Source of the DNA: Chrysoperla carnea
Lineage: Eukaryota; Arthropoda; Insecta; Neuroptera; Chrysopidae
Direction of reading: 5' to 3'
Assembly (NCBI RefSeq): GCF_905475395.1
Contig: NW_025408251.1
Span: forward strand, 62,001 to 126,000
DNA length: 64,000 bases
Shown in pieces: positions 15,395 to 27,761 of the stretch. Each line of letters starts with the position of its first letter. Positions within the stretch are counted from its first letter, which is position 1. Below the pieces are notes generated by a model. It was given only the letters and a program-made list of their open reading frames with translations, was not told the origin of the DNA and searched no databases. The position numbers were made by a program, and so were the translations under genes.

Positions 15395-15500
15395 GTAAAA
15401 TATAAACTTAGAATCTATTTATTTACATGATTTGGTATGTATTTGAAATTGTCTATTATTGGCTATAATTATAGGTAAGTCCAGATATTACTTTTTACTT

Positions 15501-16718
15501 TTATATTTTGTTAATAAGATTTGATTTTTTTAAGAATTTGTGTAGCAGTTTGATGTTGTGTTGGCTGTCTCCAAGAAGCTGTTGAAGATGATTTGGAAGA
15601 TTTACTTCATTTCTTATTTGTTGATATTTAGTGCAATCTAGAAGAATATGTTTCACTGTTAGCTGTGTATGACATTTTTCGCAGTTAGGTGGAGCTTCTT
15701 TTTTCATTAAAAATGAATGAGTTAGTAGTGTGTGACCGGTTCTAAGTCGTGCTAGAATTATTTCAAATTTACGCTCATTTTGATTAGCAGTTTCCCAAGG
15801 TGTTATCTCGTTTTTTATTGCGCGCAGTTTATTTTGATTGTTATCAATGTTTCGCCATTTATTTGTTAAGTGTGTGTTTATCTTTTTATCGATGTGTATT
15901 CTTAGGTCTTGGCTAGAGATATTTAGAATTAGGTTGGTACTGTTATGGGCTTTTATCGCAAGACGATCAGCCATATCGTTTCCATATATACCCATATGAC
16001 TGGGTACCCATAAAAATGATATATTGTGTTTGCTGTTAATGTGATGAGATTGAATTTGTTTAATCAGGGCATTTTTAGATGTTTTATTATTTATTGCTTT
16101 TAGAACACTTAATGAATCACTAATTATTAAAAAATTTGTTAGTTTATTTGCATTATCAGTTAAAGTTAAGGCCTTTAGAATAGCAGTAGCTTCAGCAGTA
16201 AATATTGAGGCTAATTGGTTAAGTTTAAACATTTTATTATTTTTGTCATATGTAATCGCGCAGGCGGTAGAAGTGTCATTTTTAGAACCGTCCGTATATA
16301 TTTTTTTATAGTTGCAATATTTGGTTTCACAAACTTCTGAGAACAATTTTTTAAATTCACATTCACTGATTTCACTTTTGTTATTATTTGTTAGCGAGAA
16401 GTCGATTTCAAATTTTATTTTATTCCAGGGAGGGAGTTGTTGAATTTGGGGATATGTAGATATGTGTTTGAATATCTTATTTTGTATGTTGTTGATGTTA
16501 AGGACTTCTTTGATTGATAAGGATAATGGTTTGGGAATGCTTTTAAGTCTTTCAAAATGAGTGTTGTATTGGGAGCTATTTAATATATTAAGAAGATCAG
16601 GATTTTGATTTTGATATATATTGGCACAGTATTTAAGGAGTAATTGGTGTCGTCGGTTTTCTAATGGTAGAATGCAAAGTTCAGCATGAAGACTTGTTAT
16701 TGGTGTTGTTCTGAGAGC
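15501..16718 (-). CDS. LINE-A ORF2 C-terminus: post-RT region, RNase H domain, cysteine-rich end (partial)
   Basis: Open for 405 codons with no internal stop, from the gap edge to the stop at 15501-15503. The 5' (N-terminal) part, including endonuclease and reverse transcriptase, lies in the gap. The RNase H fold is recognisable from its acidic residues: YTDGS (codon ending near 16290), TAEATAI, IISDS and the PSHMGIYGNDMAD block. This domain would degrade the RNA strand during target-primed reverse transcription. Downstream is a C-x2-C-x8-H-x4-C cysteine/histidine cluster (CEKCHTQLTVKHILLDC), common after RNase H in I-type LINEs. A Met at 16346 is only an internal residue, because the frame continues upstream with clear family similarity (LPPW, RTTPI). 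Clade assignment to the I group is from domain order only. The visible part looks undamaged. Confidence 0.9.
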   Translation of the reverse strand, partial: ALRTTPITSLHAELCILPLENRRHQLLLKYCANIYQNQNPDLLNILNSSQYNTHFERLKSIPKPLSLSIKEVLNINNIQNKIFKHISTYPQIQQLPPWNKIKFEIDFSLTNNNKSEISECEFKKLFSEVCETKYCNYKKIYTDGSKNDTSTACAITYDKNNKMFKLNQLASIFTAEATAILKALTLTDNANKLTNFLIISDSLSVLKAINNKTSKNALIKQIQSHHINSKHNISFLWVPSHMGIYGNDMADRLAIKAHNSTNLILNISSQDLRIHIDKKINTHLTNKWRNIDNNQNKLRAIKNEITPWETANQNERKFEIILARLRTGHTLLTHSFLMKKEAPPNCEKCHTQLTVKHILLDCTKYQQIRNEVNLPNHLQQLLGDSQHNIKLLHKFLKKSNLINKI

Positions 16719-16719
16719 A

Positions 16720-17219
16720 NNNNNNNNNNNNNNNNNNNNNNNNNNNNNNNNNNNNNNNNNNNNNNNNNNNNNNNNNNNNNNNNNNNNNNNNNNNNNNNNN
16801 NNNNNNNNNNNNNNNNNNNNNNNNNNNNNNNNNNNNNNNNNNNNNNNNNNNNNNNNNNNNNNNNNNNNNNNNNNNNNNNNNNNNNNNNNNNNNNNNNNNN
16901 NNNNNNNNNNNNNNNNNNNNNNNNNNNNNNNNNNNNNNNNNNNNNNNNNNNNNNNNNNNNNNNNNNNNNNNNNNNNNNNNNNNNNNNNNNNNNNNNNNNN
17001 NNNNNNNNNNNNNNNNNNNNNNNNNNNNNNNNNNNNNNNNNNNNNNNNNNNNNNNNNNNNNNNNNNNNNNNNNNNNNNNNNNNNNNNNNNNNNNNNNNNN
17101 NNNNNNNNNNNNNNNNNNNNNNNNNNNNNNNNNNNNNNNNNNNNNNNNNNNNNNNNNNNNNNNNNNNNNNNNNNNNNNNNNNNNNNNNNNNNNNNNNNNN
17201 NNNNNNNNNNNNNNNNNNN
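16720..17219. other. Assembly gap of exactly 500 N
   Basis: A run of N from 16720 to 17219. The round number suggests a scaffolding placeholder and not a measured length. It joins the LINE-A body to satellite in the opposite orientation, so the true content and distance are unknown. Confidence 0.99.
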
Positions 17220-20200
17220 AAAATTTCCGATTTTACAACTAGAATGTCATGACTATACAAATCATTGAAATTTTGATCCAAGTAAGTCAAAATGTATACA
17301 AAGAGGTCCTTTATGACTGGACTAAGTATAAATAAGCCTAAAATGATCAAATTTGACATTTTTTCGATAGAAAAAAACATTTTTTGAAAATTTCCGATTT
17401 TACAGCTAGAATGTCATGACTATACAAATCAGTGGAAATTTTGATCCAAGTAAGTCAAAATGTATACATAGAGGTCCTTCATGACCGGACTAAGTATAAA
17501 TAAGCCAAAAATGATCAAATTTGACATTTTTCGATAGAAAAAACATTTTTTGAAAATTTTCGATTTTTCAACAAGAGAGTCATGACTATACAAATCATTG
17601 AAATTTTGATCCAAGTAAGTCAGAATGTATACATAGAGGTCCTTTATGACTGGACTTAGTATAAATAAGCCAAAAATGATCAAATTTGACATTTTTCGAT
17701 TAAAAAAACATTTTTTGAAAATTTTCGATTTTACAACAAGAGAGTCATGACTATACATATCATTGAAATTTTGATCTAAGTAAGTCAAAATGTATACATA
17801 GAGGTACTTTATGACTGGACTAAGTATAAATAAGCCAAAAATGATCAAATTTGACATTTTTCGATAGATAAAACATTTTTTGAAAATTTCCGATTTTACA
17901 ACTAGATTGTCATGACTATACAAATCATTGAAATTTTGATCCAAGTAAGTCAAAATGTATCCATAGATATCCTTTAAGACTGGACTAAGTATAAATAAGC
18001 CAAAAATGATCAAAGTTGACATTATTCGATAGAAAAAACATTTTTTGAAAATTTTCGATTTTACAACAAGAGAGTCATGACTATACAAATCATTGAAATT
18101 TTGATCCAAGTAAGTCAAAATGTATCCATAGATATCCTTTAAGACTGGACTAAGTATAAATAAGCCAAAAATGATCAAAGTTGACATTATTCGATAGAAA
18201 AAACATTTTTTGAAAATTTCCGATTTTACAACTAGAAGGTCATGACTGTACAAATCATTGAAATTTTGGTCCAAGTAAGTCAAAATGTATACATAGAGAT
18301 AATTTATGACTGGAATAAGTATAAATAAGCCAAAAATGATCAAATTTGACATTTTTCGAAAGAAAAAACATTTTTTGAAAATTTTCGATTTTTCAATAAG
18401 AGAGTCATGACTATACAAATCTTTGAAATTTTGATCCCAGTAAGTCAAAATGTATACATAGAGGTCCCTAATGACTGGACTTAGTATAAATAAGCCAAAA
18501 ATGATCAAATTTGACATTTTTCGAAAGAAAAAAATTTTTTTGAAAATTTCCGATTTTACAACTAGAATGTCATGACTATACAAATCATTGAAATTTTGAT
18601 CCAAGTAAGTCAAAATGTATACATAGAGGTCCTTTATGACTGGACTAAGTATAAATAAGCCAAAAATGATCAAATTTGACATTTTTCGATAGAAAAAACA
18701 TTTTCTGAAAATTTCCGATTTTACAACTAGAATGCCATGACTAAACAAATCAGTGAAATTTTGATACAAGTAAGTCAAAATGTATACATAGAGGTTCTTC
18801 ATGACTGGACTAAGTATAAATAAGCCAAAGATGATCAAATTTGACATTTTTCGATAGAAAAAACATTTTTTGAAAATTTTCGATTTTTCAACAAGAGAGT
18901 CATGACTGTACAAATCATTGAAATTTTGATCCAAGTAAGTCAAAATGTATACAAAGAGGTCCTTTATGACTGGACTAAGTATAAGAAAGCAAAAAATGAT
19001 CAACTTTGACATTTTTCGAAAGAAAAAAACATTTTTTGAAAATGTTCGATTTTTCAACAAGAGAGTCATGACTATACAAATCTTTGAAATTTTGATCCAA
19101 GTAAGTCAAAATGTATACATAGAGGTACCTAATGACTGGACTTAGTATAAATAAGCCAAAAATGATCAAATTTGACATTTTTCGATAGAAAAAACATTTT
19201 TTGAAAATTTTCGATTTTTCAACAAGAGAGTGATGACTGTAAAAATAATTGAAATTTTGATCCAAGTAAGTCAAAATGTATACATAGAGGTCCTTCATGA
19301 CTGGACTAAGTATAAATAAGCCAAAAATGATCAAATTTGACATTTTTCGATAGAAAAAACATTTTTTGAAAATTTTCGATTTTTCAACAAGAGAGTCATG
19401 ACTATACAAATCATTGAAATTTTGATCCAAGTAAGTCAAAATGTATACAAAGAGGTCCTTTATGACTGGACTAAGTATAAATAAGCCTAAAATGATCAAA
19501 TTTGACATTTTTCGATAGAAAAAACATTTTTTGAAAATTTCCGATTTTACAGCTAGAATGTCATGACTATACAAATCAGTGAAATTTTGATCCAAGTAAG
19601 TCAAAATGTATACATAGAGGTCCTTCATGACCGGACTAAGTATAAATAAGCCAAAAATGATCAAATTTGACATTTTTCGATAGAAAAAACATTTTTTGAA
19701 AATTTTCGATTTTTCAACAAGAGAGTCATGACTATACAAATCATTGAAATTTTGATCCAAGTAAGTCAGAATGTATACATAGAGGTCCTTTATGACTGGA
19801 CTTAGTATAAATAAGCCAAAAATGATCAAATTTGACATTTTTCGATAGATAAAACATTTTTTGAAAATTTCCGATTTTACAACTAGATTGTCATGACTAT
19901 ACAAATCATTGAAATTTCGATCCAAGTAAGTCAAAATGTATCCATAGATATCCTTTAAGACTGGACTAAGTATAAATAAGCCAAAAATGATCAAAGTTGA
20001 CATTATTCGATAGAAAAAACATTTATTGAAAATTTCCGATTTTACAACTAGAGAGTCATGACTATACAAATCATTGAAATTTTGATCCAAGTAAGTCAAA
20101 ATGTATCCATAGATATCCTTTAAGACTGGACTAAGTATAAATAAGCCAAAAATGATCAAAGTTGACATTATTCGATAGAAAAAACATTTTTTGAAAATTT

Positions 20201-21350
20201 TCGATTTTACAACAAGAGAGTCATGACTATACAAATCTTTGAAATTTTGATCCCAGTAAGTCAAAATGTATACATAGAGGTCCCTAATGACTGGACTTAG
20301 TATAAATAAGCCAAAAATGATCAAATTTGACATTTTTCGAAAGAAAAAAATTTTTTTGAAAATTTCCGATTTTACAACTAGAATGTCATGACTATACAAA
20401 TCATTGAAATTTTGATCCAAGTAAGTCAAAATGTATACATAGAGGTCCTTTATGACTGGACTAAGTATAAATAAGCCAAAAATGATCAAATTTGACATTT
20501 TTCGATAGAAAAAACATTTTCTGAAAATTTCCGATTTTACAACTAGAATGCCATGACTATACAAATCAGTGAAATTTTGATACAAGTAAGTCAAAATGTA
20601 TACATAGAGGTTCTTCATGACTGGACTAAGCATAAATAAGCCAAAGATGATCAAATTTGACATTTTTCGATAGAAAAAACATTTTTTGAAAATTTTCGAT
20701 TTTTCAACAAGAGAGTCATGACTGTACAAATCATTGAAATTTTGATCCAAGTAAGTCAAAATGTATACAAAGAGGTCCTTTATGACTGGACTAAGTATAA
20801 GAAAGCAAAAAATGATCAACTTTGACATTTTTCGAAAGAAAAAACATTTTTTGAAAATGTTCGATTTTTCAACAAGAGAGTCATGACTATACAAATCTTT
20901 GAAATTTTGATCCAAGTAAGTCAAAATGTATACATAGAGGTACCTAATGACTGGACTTAGTATAAATAAGCCAAAAATGATCAAATTTGACATTTTTCGA
21001 TAGAAAAAACATTTTTTGAAAATTTTCGATTTTTCAACAAGAGAGTGATGACTGTAAAAATAATTGAAATTTTGATCCAAGTAAGTCAAAATGTATACAT
21101 AGAGGTCCTTCATGACTGGACTAAGTATAAATAAGACAAAAATGATCAAATTTGACATTTTTCGATAGCAAAAACATTTTTTGAAAATTTTCGATTTTTC
21201 AACAAGAGAGTCATGACTATACAAATCATTGAAATTTTGATCCAAGTAAGTCAAAATGTATACATAGTGGTCTTTTATGACTGGACTAAGTATAAATAAG
21301 CCAAAAATGATCAAATTTGACATTTTTCGATAGATAAAACATTTTTTGAA
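17220..21350 (-). repeat. Higher-order repeat of about 12-13 monomers (about 2 kb), two tandem copies
   Basis: Marker monomers recur in order. A 'tacagctagaatg' monomer at 17401 recurs at 19548, and a 'gtcagaatgtatac' monomer near 17619 recurs about 2146 bp later. Monomers with 'gtatccatagatatcc' near 17957 and 18125 recur about 1980 bp later. The drop from about 2146 to 1980 corresponds to one monomer missing from the second copy. Boundaries are approximate. Confidence 0.7.
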
Positions 21351-24300
21351 AATTTCCGATTTTACAACTAGAATGTCATGACTATACAAATCATTGAAAT
21401 TTTGATCCAAGTAAGTCAATATGTACACATAGAGCTCCTTTATGACTGGACTAAGTATAAATAAGCCAAAAATGATCAAATTTGACATTTTTCGATAGAA
21501 AAAACATTTTTTGAAAATTTCCGATTTTACAACTGGAATGTCATGACTATTCAAATCATTGAATATTTGATCCAAGTAAGTCAAAATATATACATAGAGG
21601 TTCTTCATGACTGGACTAAGTATAAATAAACCAAAAATGATCAAATTTGACATTCTTCGATAGAAGAAGTATTTTTTGAAAATTTTCGATTTTTCAACAA
21701 GAGAGTCATGACTATACAAATCATTGAAATTTTGATCCAAGTAAGTCAAAATGTATACATAGAGGTCTTTTATGACTGGACTAAGTATAAATAAGCCAAA
21801 AATGATCAAATTTAACATTTTTCGATAGAAAAAATATTTTTTGAAAATTTTCGATTTTTCAACAAGAGAGTCATGACTATACAAATCATTGAAATTTTGA
21901 TCTAAGTAAGTCAAAATGTATACAAAGAGGTCCTTTATGACTGGACTAAGTATAAATAAGCCAAAAAAGATCAAATTTGACATTTTTCGATAGAAAAAAC
22001 ATTTTTTGAAAATTTCCGATTTTTCAACAAGAGAGTCATGACTATACAAATCATTGAAATTTTGATCCAAGTAAGTCAAAATGTATACATAGAGGTCCTT
22101 TATGACTGGACTAAGTATAAATAAGCCAAAAATGATCAAATTTTACGTTTTTCGACAGAAAAAACATTTTTTGAAAATTTTCGATTTTTCAACAAGAGAG
22201 TCATGACTATACAAATCATTGAAATTTTGATCCAAGTAAGTCAAAATGTATACATAGAGGTCCTTTATGACTGGACTAAGTATAAATAAGCCAAAAATGA
22301 TCAAATTTGACATTTTTCGATAGAAAAAACATTTTTTGAAAATTTCCGATTTTACAACTAGACTGTCATGACTATACAAATCATTGAAAATTTTATCAAA
22401 GTAACTCAAAATGTATACATGGAGGTCCTTTATGACTGGACTAAGTATAAATAAGCCAAAAATGATCAAATTTGACATTTTTCGATAGAAAAAACATTTT
22501 TTGAAAATTTCCGATTTTACAACTAGAATGTCATGACTATACAAATCATTGAAATTTTGATCCAAGTAAGTCAAAATGTATCCATAGATATCCTTTAAGA
22601 CTGGACTAAGTATAAATAAGCCAAAAATGATCAAAGTTGACATTATTCGATAGAAAAAACATTTTTTGAAATTTTCCGATTTTACAACTAGAATGTCATG
22701 ACTATACAAATCATTGAAATTTTGATCCAAGTAAATCAAAATGTATACATAGAGGTCCTTTATGACTGGACTAAGTATAAATAAGCCAAAAATGATCAAA
22801 TTTGACACATTTCGATAGAAAAAACATTTTTTGAAAATTTTCGATTTTTCAACAAGAGAGTCATGACTATACAAATCATTGACATTTTGGTCCAAGTAAG
22901 TCAAAATGTATACATAGGGGTCTTTTATGACTGGACTAAGTAGTAATAAGCCAAAAATGATCAAATTTGACATTTTTCGATAGAAAAAACTTTTTTTGAA
23001 AATTGCCGATTTTACAACTAGAATGTCATGACTATACAAATTATTGAAATTTTGATCCAAGTATGTCAAAATGTATACATAGAGGTCCTTTATGACTGGA
23101 CTAAGTATAAATAAGCCAAAAATGATCAAATTTGACATTTTTCGATAGAAAAAACATTTTTTGAAAATTTTCGTTTTGTCAAGAAAAGAGTCATGACTAT
23201 ACAAATCATTGAAATTTTGGTCCAACTAAGTCAAAATGTGTACATAGAGGTTCTTTTATGACTGGACTAAGTATAAAAAAGCCAAAAATGATCAAATTTG
23301 AAATTTTTCGATAGAAAAAACATTTTTTGAAAATTTCCGATTTTGCAACTAGAATGTCATGACTATACAAATCATTGAAATTTTGGTCAAAGTAAGTCAA
23401 AATGTATACATAGAGGTCCTTAATGACTGGACTAAGTATAAATAAGCCAAAAATGATCAAATTTGACATTTTTCGATAGAAAAAACCTTTTTTGAAAATT
23501 TTCGATTTTTCAACAAGAGAGTGATGACTGTACAAATCATTGAAATTTTGATCCAAGTACGTCAAAACGTATACATAGAGGTCCTTTATGACTGGACTAA
23601 GTATAAATAAGCCAAAAATGATCAAATTTGACATTTTTCGATAGAAAAAACATTTTTTGAAAATTTCCGATTTTTCAACAAGAGAGTCATGACTATACAA
23701 ATCATTGAAATTTTGATCCAAGTAAGTCAAAATGTATACATAGAGGTCCTTTATGACTGGACTAAGTATAAATAAGCCAAAAATGATCAAATTTGACATT
23801 TATCGATAGAAAAAACATTTATTGAAAATTTTCGATTTTTCAACAAGAGAGTCATGACTATACAAATCATTGAAATTTTGATCCAAGTAAGTCAGAATGT
23901 ATACATAGAGGTCCTTTATGACTGGACTTAGTATAAATAAGCCAAATATGATCAAATTTGACATTCTTCGATAGATAAAACATTTTTTTTAAATTTCCGA
24001 TTTTACAACTAGAATGTCATGACTATACAAATCATTGAAATTTTGATCCAAGTAAGTCAAAATGTATTCTTAGACGTCCTTTATGACTGGACTAAGTATA
24101 AATAAGCCAAAAATGATCAAATTTGACATTTTTCGATAGAAAAAACATTTTTTGAAAATTTTCGATTTTACAACTAGAATGTCATGACTATACAAATCAT
24201 TGAAATTTTGATCCAAGTAAGTCAAAATGTATCCATAGAGGTCATTTATGACTGCGCTAAGTATAAATAAGCCAAAAATGATCAAATTTGACATTTTTCG

Positions 24301-26006
24301 AAAAAAAAAACATTTTTTGAAAATTTCCGATTTTACAACAAGAGAGTCATGACTATACAAATCATTGAAATTTTGATCCAAGTAAGTCAAAATGTATCCA
24401 TAGATATCCTTTAAGACTGGACTAAGTATAAATAAGCCAAAAATGATCAAAGTTGACATTATTCGATAGAAAAAACATTTTTTGAAATTTTCCGATTTTA
24501 CAACTAGAATGTCATTACTATACAAATCATTGAAATTTTGATCCAAGTAAATCAAAATGTATACATAGAGGTCCTTTATGACTGGACTAAGTATAAATAA
24601 GCCAAAAATGATCAAATTTGACACATTTCGATAGAAAAAACATTTTTTGAAAATTTTCGATTTTTCAATAAGAGAGTCATGACTATACAAATCATTGAAA
24701 TTTTGGTCCAACTAAGTCAAATTGTATACAAAGAGGTCCTTTATGACTGGACTTAGTATAAATAAGCCAAAAATGATCAAATTTGACATTTTTCGATAGA
24801 AAAAACATTTTTTGAAAATTTCCGATTTTACAACTAGAAGGTCATGACTATACAAATCATTGAAATTTTGGTCCAAGTAAGTCAAAATGTATACATAGAG
24901 GTAATTTATGACTGGAATAAGTATAAATAAGCCAAAAATGATCAAATTTGACATTTTTCGAAAGAAAAAACATTTTTTGAAAATTTTCGATTTTTCAACA
25001 AGAGAGTCATGACTATACAAATCTTTGAAATTTTGATCCAAGTAAGTCAAAATGTATGCATAGAGGTCCTTTATGACTGGACTAAGTATAAATAAGCCAA
25101 AAATGATCAAATTTGACATTTTTCGATAGAAAAAACATTTTTTGAAAATTTCCGATTTTACAACTAGAATGTCATGACTATACAAATCAGTGAAATTTTG
25201 ATCCAAGTAAGTCAAAATGTATACATAGAGGTCCTTCATGACTGGACTAAGTATAAATAAGCCAAAAATGATCAAATTTGACATTTTTCGATAGAAAAAA
25301 CATTTTTTGAAAATTTTCGATTTTTCAACAAGAGAGTCATGACTGTACAAATCATTGAAATTTTGATCCAAGTAAGTCAAAATGTATACATAGAGGTCCT
25401 TTATGACTGGACTAAGTATAAGTAAGCCAAAAATGATCAACTTTGACATTTTTCGATAGAAAAAACATTTTTTGAAAATTTTCGATTTTTCAACAAGAGA
25501 GTGATGACTGTACAAATCATTGAAATTTTGATCCAAGTAAGTCAAAATGTATACATAGAGGTCCTTCATGACTGGACTAAGTATAAATAAGCCAAAAATG
25601 ATCAAATTTGACATTTTTCGATAGAAAATACATTTTTTGAAAATTTTCGATTTTTCAACAAGAGAGTCATGACTAAGCAAATCATTGAAATTTTGATCCA
25701 AGTAAGTCAAAATGTATACATAGAGGTCCTTTATGACTGGACTAAGTATAAATAAGCCAAAAATGATCAAATTTTACGTTTTTCGACAGAAAAAACATTT
25801 TTTGAAAATTTTCGATTTTTCAACAAGAGAGTCATGACTATACAAATCATTGAAATTTTGATCCAAGTAAGTCAAATTGTATACATAGAGGTCCTTTATG
25901 ACTGGACTAAGTATAAACAAGCCAAAAATGATCAAATTTGACATTTTTCGATAGAAAAAACATTTTTTGAAAATTTCCGATTTTACAACTAGACTGTCAT
26001 GACTAT

Positions 26007-26010
26007 ACAA
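26007..26010. other. Gypsy-1 target-site duplication, left copy (ACAA)
   Basis: The satellite reads 'gactat-ACAA' up to the LTR, and the second copy follows the right LTR at 33882-33885. Intact paralogous sites with 'ACAAATC' in the same variant monomer exist at 22376-22379 and 37297-37300. Confidence 0.9.
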
Positions 26011-27645
26011 TGATAAATAATAAAAAAAATATATATAATACTATCAATTGATAAATAAGAAAAATAAACAAATGTTAGAAAAGATAAATGTATTTGATAA
26101 TAATAAAATATGAATAGCTTATCTTTCTGATAATTTAAATAAATAAAACAATTAGGAAATTATTAAAAAAGAGATTTAAAGGTAAGTATTGGAAATATAA
26201 ATATATATTGGAAATGTTTCTGCGTGCTGGGCCCGTTTTACGCATGAGGTCGCAAACCTTTTCCGTTTAGTGCTCCAAAATTTAAAAACAGAATGTTGCC
26301 TGTAAAATTGTAATGAATTGAAAAAATAGTAAATCAACCTTTGTTTTATTTAAATAACATTTGCTTTTTTGAGAATATATTACAATAAAATTGTTACAAT
26401 GGTTTTACCACCAAAAGAAATAACAGTATTAATTTTACATATCGAAAAAGAGAAGTTATTAACTTCGAGGCAAAAGGCAATATAGTTGCAAACTATATTT
26501 TCTTCTTAAGTTATTCAGTATCGAATAACCTTAAACATATTACAATGACTTATTTACATCTATTTATTTTAAAACTACAAATTAATTAACAAACGGTAAT
26601 GATATTTATCGTATTAAATCTTGACATATTAAAAAACATTAACCTCACAAAATTGATCGATTTACCATACTAAGAAGCATGATCAAAAACAAAGTATAAA
26701 TTGGATAATTCAAAAATAATCAAATTTAAAGTAAGTATTTTAAATTATCAAAATAAAGTTACTTAAATTAAATCAAAAATATAATTTTACAGATTAAATT
26801 ATAACATAGACGATGAATAGAAAATTAATTTCATACAATCAAAATGTTTCGTCTATGAGATATGGAATTTACAAAAAATCTTCTTTAGAAAATGCGATTC
26901 ATTTCGTGGTACGAAATAACATATTATTTATATAAAAAGGTATCGCATGTTATCTACTAGAAATTATCACTAATTTAAAATACAGTATACTTAGAATTTA
27001 ATCAATTTTAGATGAGAATAAAATATTAAAAAGAATAGCTATAAAAGTTATTACCCAGATTCAACATTTTGCGTTACGAATTATAATTCAAAAAGAACGA
27101 CAATAAAGTTTAGATTATAAAGGTAAATTAAGAAATATTAAAATAATATAAATCGCTACTCACATTTCATTTCTATTAAATTTATATAGTTAAGTACATC
27201 AAAAATTTTGGAACCATAATGGATGACCAAACGTTTCAAATGGCTTTTTAAATTATTCATCCATACCAAATGTAAAACATGGCGATATTCATATTAAAAA
27301 ATGTTAAAAAACATGTTTACCATGTGGTAAATTTAAGATTGCGCCATGATGGAAACCAAAAAAAAATAAAATGTATGCAACGAAATGTAACGTGTCCGTT
27401 ACTGAGTACAGAAGACTGAAGTCAACTGACTGTATGTTCAACTGAACTTTACTGACTGAATGTTGAAACTGAATCATCGTCGTTCTTCAAGAACCTTAGG
27501 TAGGAAGTATCCTTCTCTTAGTTTTTAAATAACAGTGACCTCTAGTTGTTTTTTAGAACTATTAAACTTAAGAAAAATAAAATTACTATTATTTGTATAA
27601 ATTTCAAATTGATTATCAATTACAATTTTAAAAAATTGATTATCA
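26011..27645 (-). repeat. Gypsy-1 3' LTR
   Basis: 1635-bp direct repeat of 32228-33881, starting TGATAAATAA and ending TTGATTATCA on the plus strand, which gives TGAT...ATCA termini. It lacks a 19-bp segment present in the other LTR (after 26332). It contains a GC-rich tRNA-like block at 26209-26260 and a cluster of ACTGA motifs at about 27414-27475. Confidence 0.95.
26209..26260 (+). other. Initiator-tRNA-Met-like block inside the Gypsy-1 3' LTR
   Basis: Four blocks occur in the order found in eukaryotic initiator tRNA-Met as I recall it: TGGAA, GCGTGCTGGGCCC (26222-26234), GAGGTC and AAACCTT. It is the most GC-rich spot in an otherwise extremely AT-rich LTR. The tRNA-like sense is the plus strand, antisense to the element. 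It is degenerate and cannot be a working tRNA gene. Confidence 0.55.
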
Positions 27646-27761
27646 ATCGAGGGGGCAAAAAAAAGCGAATAGCTTACAATAACGAGGGAACTATAGCGAA
27701 GTGAAACTAGAATGAAAGTTAGTATGATGAAACAGAAGATTCTACGGATGCGACCAACTCA
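27646..27761 (-). other. Gypsy-1 pol to 3' LTR spacer
   Basis: 116 nt without an ORF. On the element's coding strand the bases next to the LTR are a T8-G-C5 pyrimidine run instead of the purine tract normally used to prime plus-strand DNA. The purine-rich run (GAGGGGGCAAAAAAAA) is on the opposite strand. Confidence 0.7.

Larger units (their letters stand above)
15321..16719 (-). mobile_element. LINE-A: 3' part of an I-superfamily-like non-LTR retrotransposon
   Basis: The element lies on the minus strand. From its 3' end it reads: a 42-nt A-tail (T-run 15321-15362), a 3' UTR of about 138 nt (15363-15500), then the C-terminal part of ORF2. The satellite is interrupted within its 'ctagattt' segment at the tail. 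The 5' side disappears into the N gap, so element length, 5' truncation and target-site duplication cannot be judged. The encoded protein aligns by eye with LINE-B at the right end of the window, for example ALRTTPITSLHAEL against AYRTTPIKSIYAEL, so both belong to one family. A long pure A-tail fits a young insertion. Confidence 0.9.
17220..26010 (-). repeat. 165-bp satellite array, minus orientation (subfamily B), left block
   Basis: Same monomer as the first array but reverse-complemented, with its own set of variants ('HDSLVEKSKIFKKCFFYRK' type). The minus-strand frame stays open far longer than in the left array: 18975-22139 reads 1054 codons, about 19 monomers, without a stop. A recurrent variant with 'attttacg' introduces a TAA in that frame at about 22140 and 25771. 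The block ends exactly at the Gypsy-1 insertion, whose 4-bp target duplication ACAA is 26007-26010. No conventional gene is seen. Confidence 0.97.

Noticed and set aside
392..15405. Dozens of plus-strand ORFs of 60-264 codons
   Set aside because: All are the same 55-codon repeat frame of the satellite, started and stopped by T-run length changes. No gene-like start context, no non-repeat sequence.
16686..17380. ORFs spanning the gap on both strands
   Set aside because: They are open only because N bases contain no stops.
26209..26260. Functional tRNA gene in the Gypsy-1 LTR
   Set aside because: The acceptor stem is missing, the region after GGGCCC is diverged, and a complete cloverleaf cannot be drawn. 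Only relic or docking-site interpretations remain.
27646..27761. env or third ORF after Gypsy-1 pol
   Set aside because: Only 116 nt with no ORF before the LTR.
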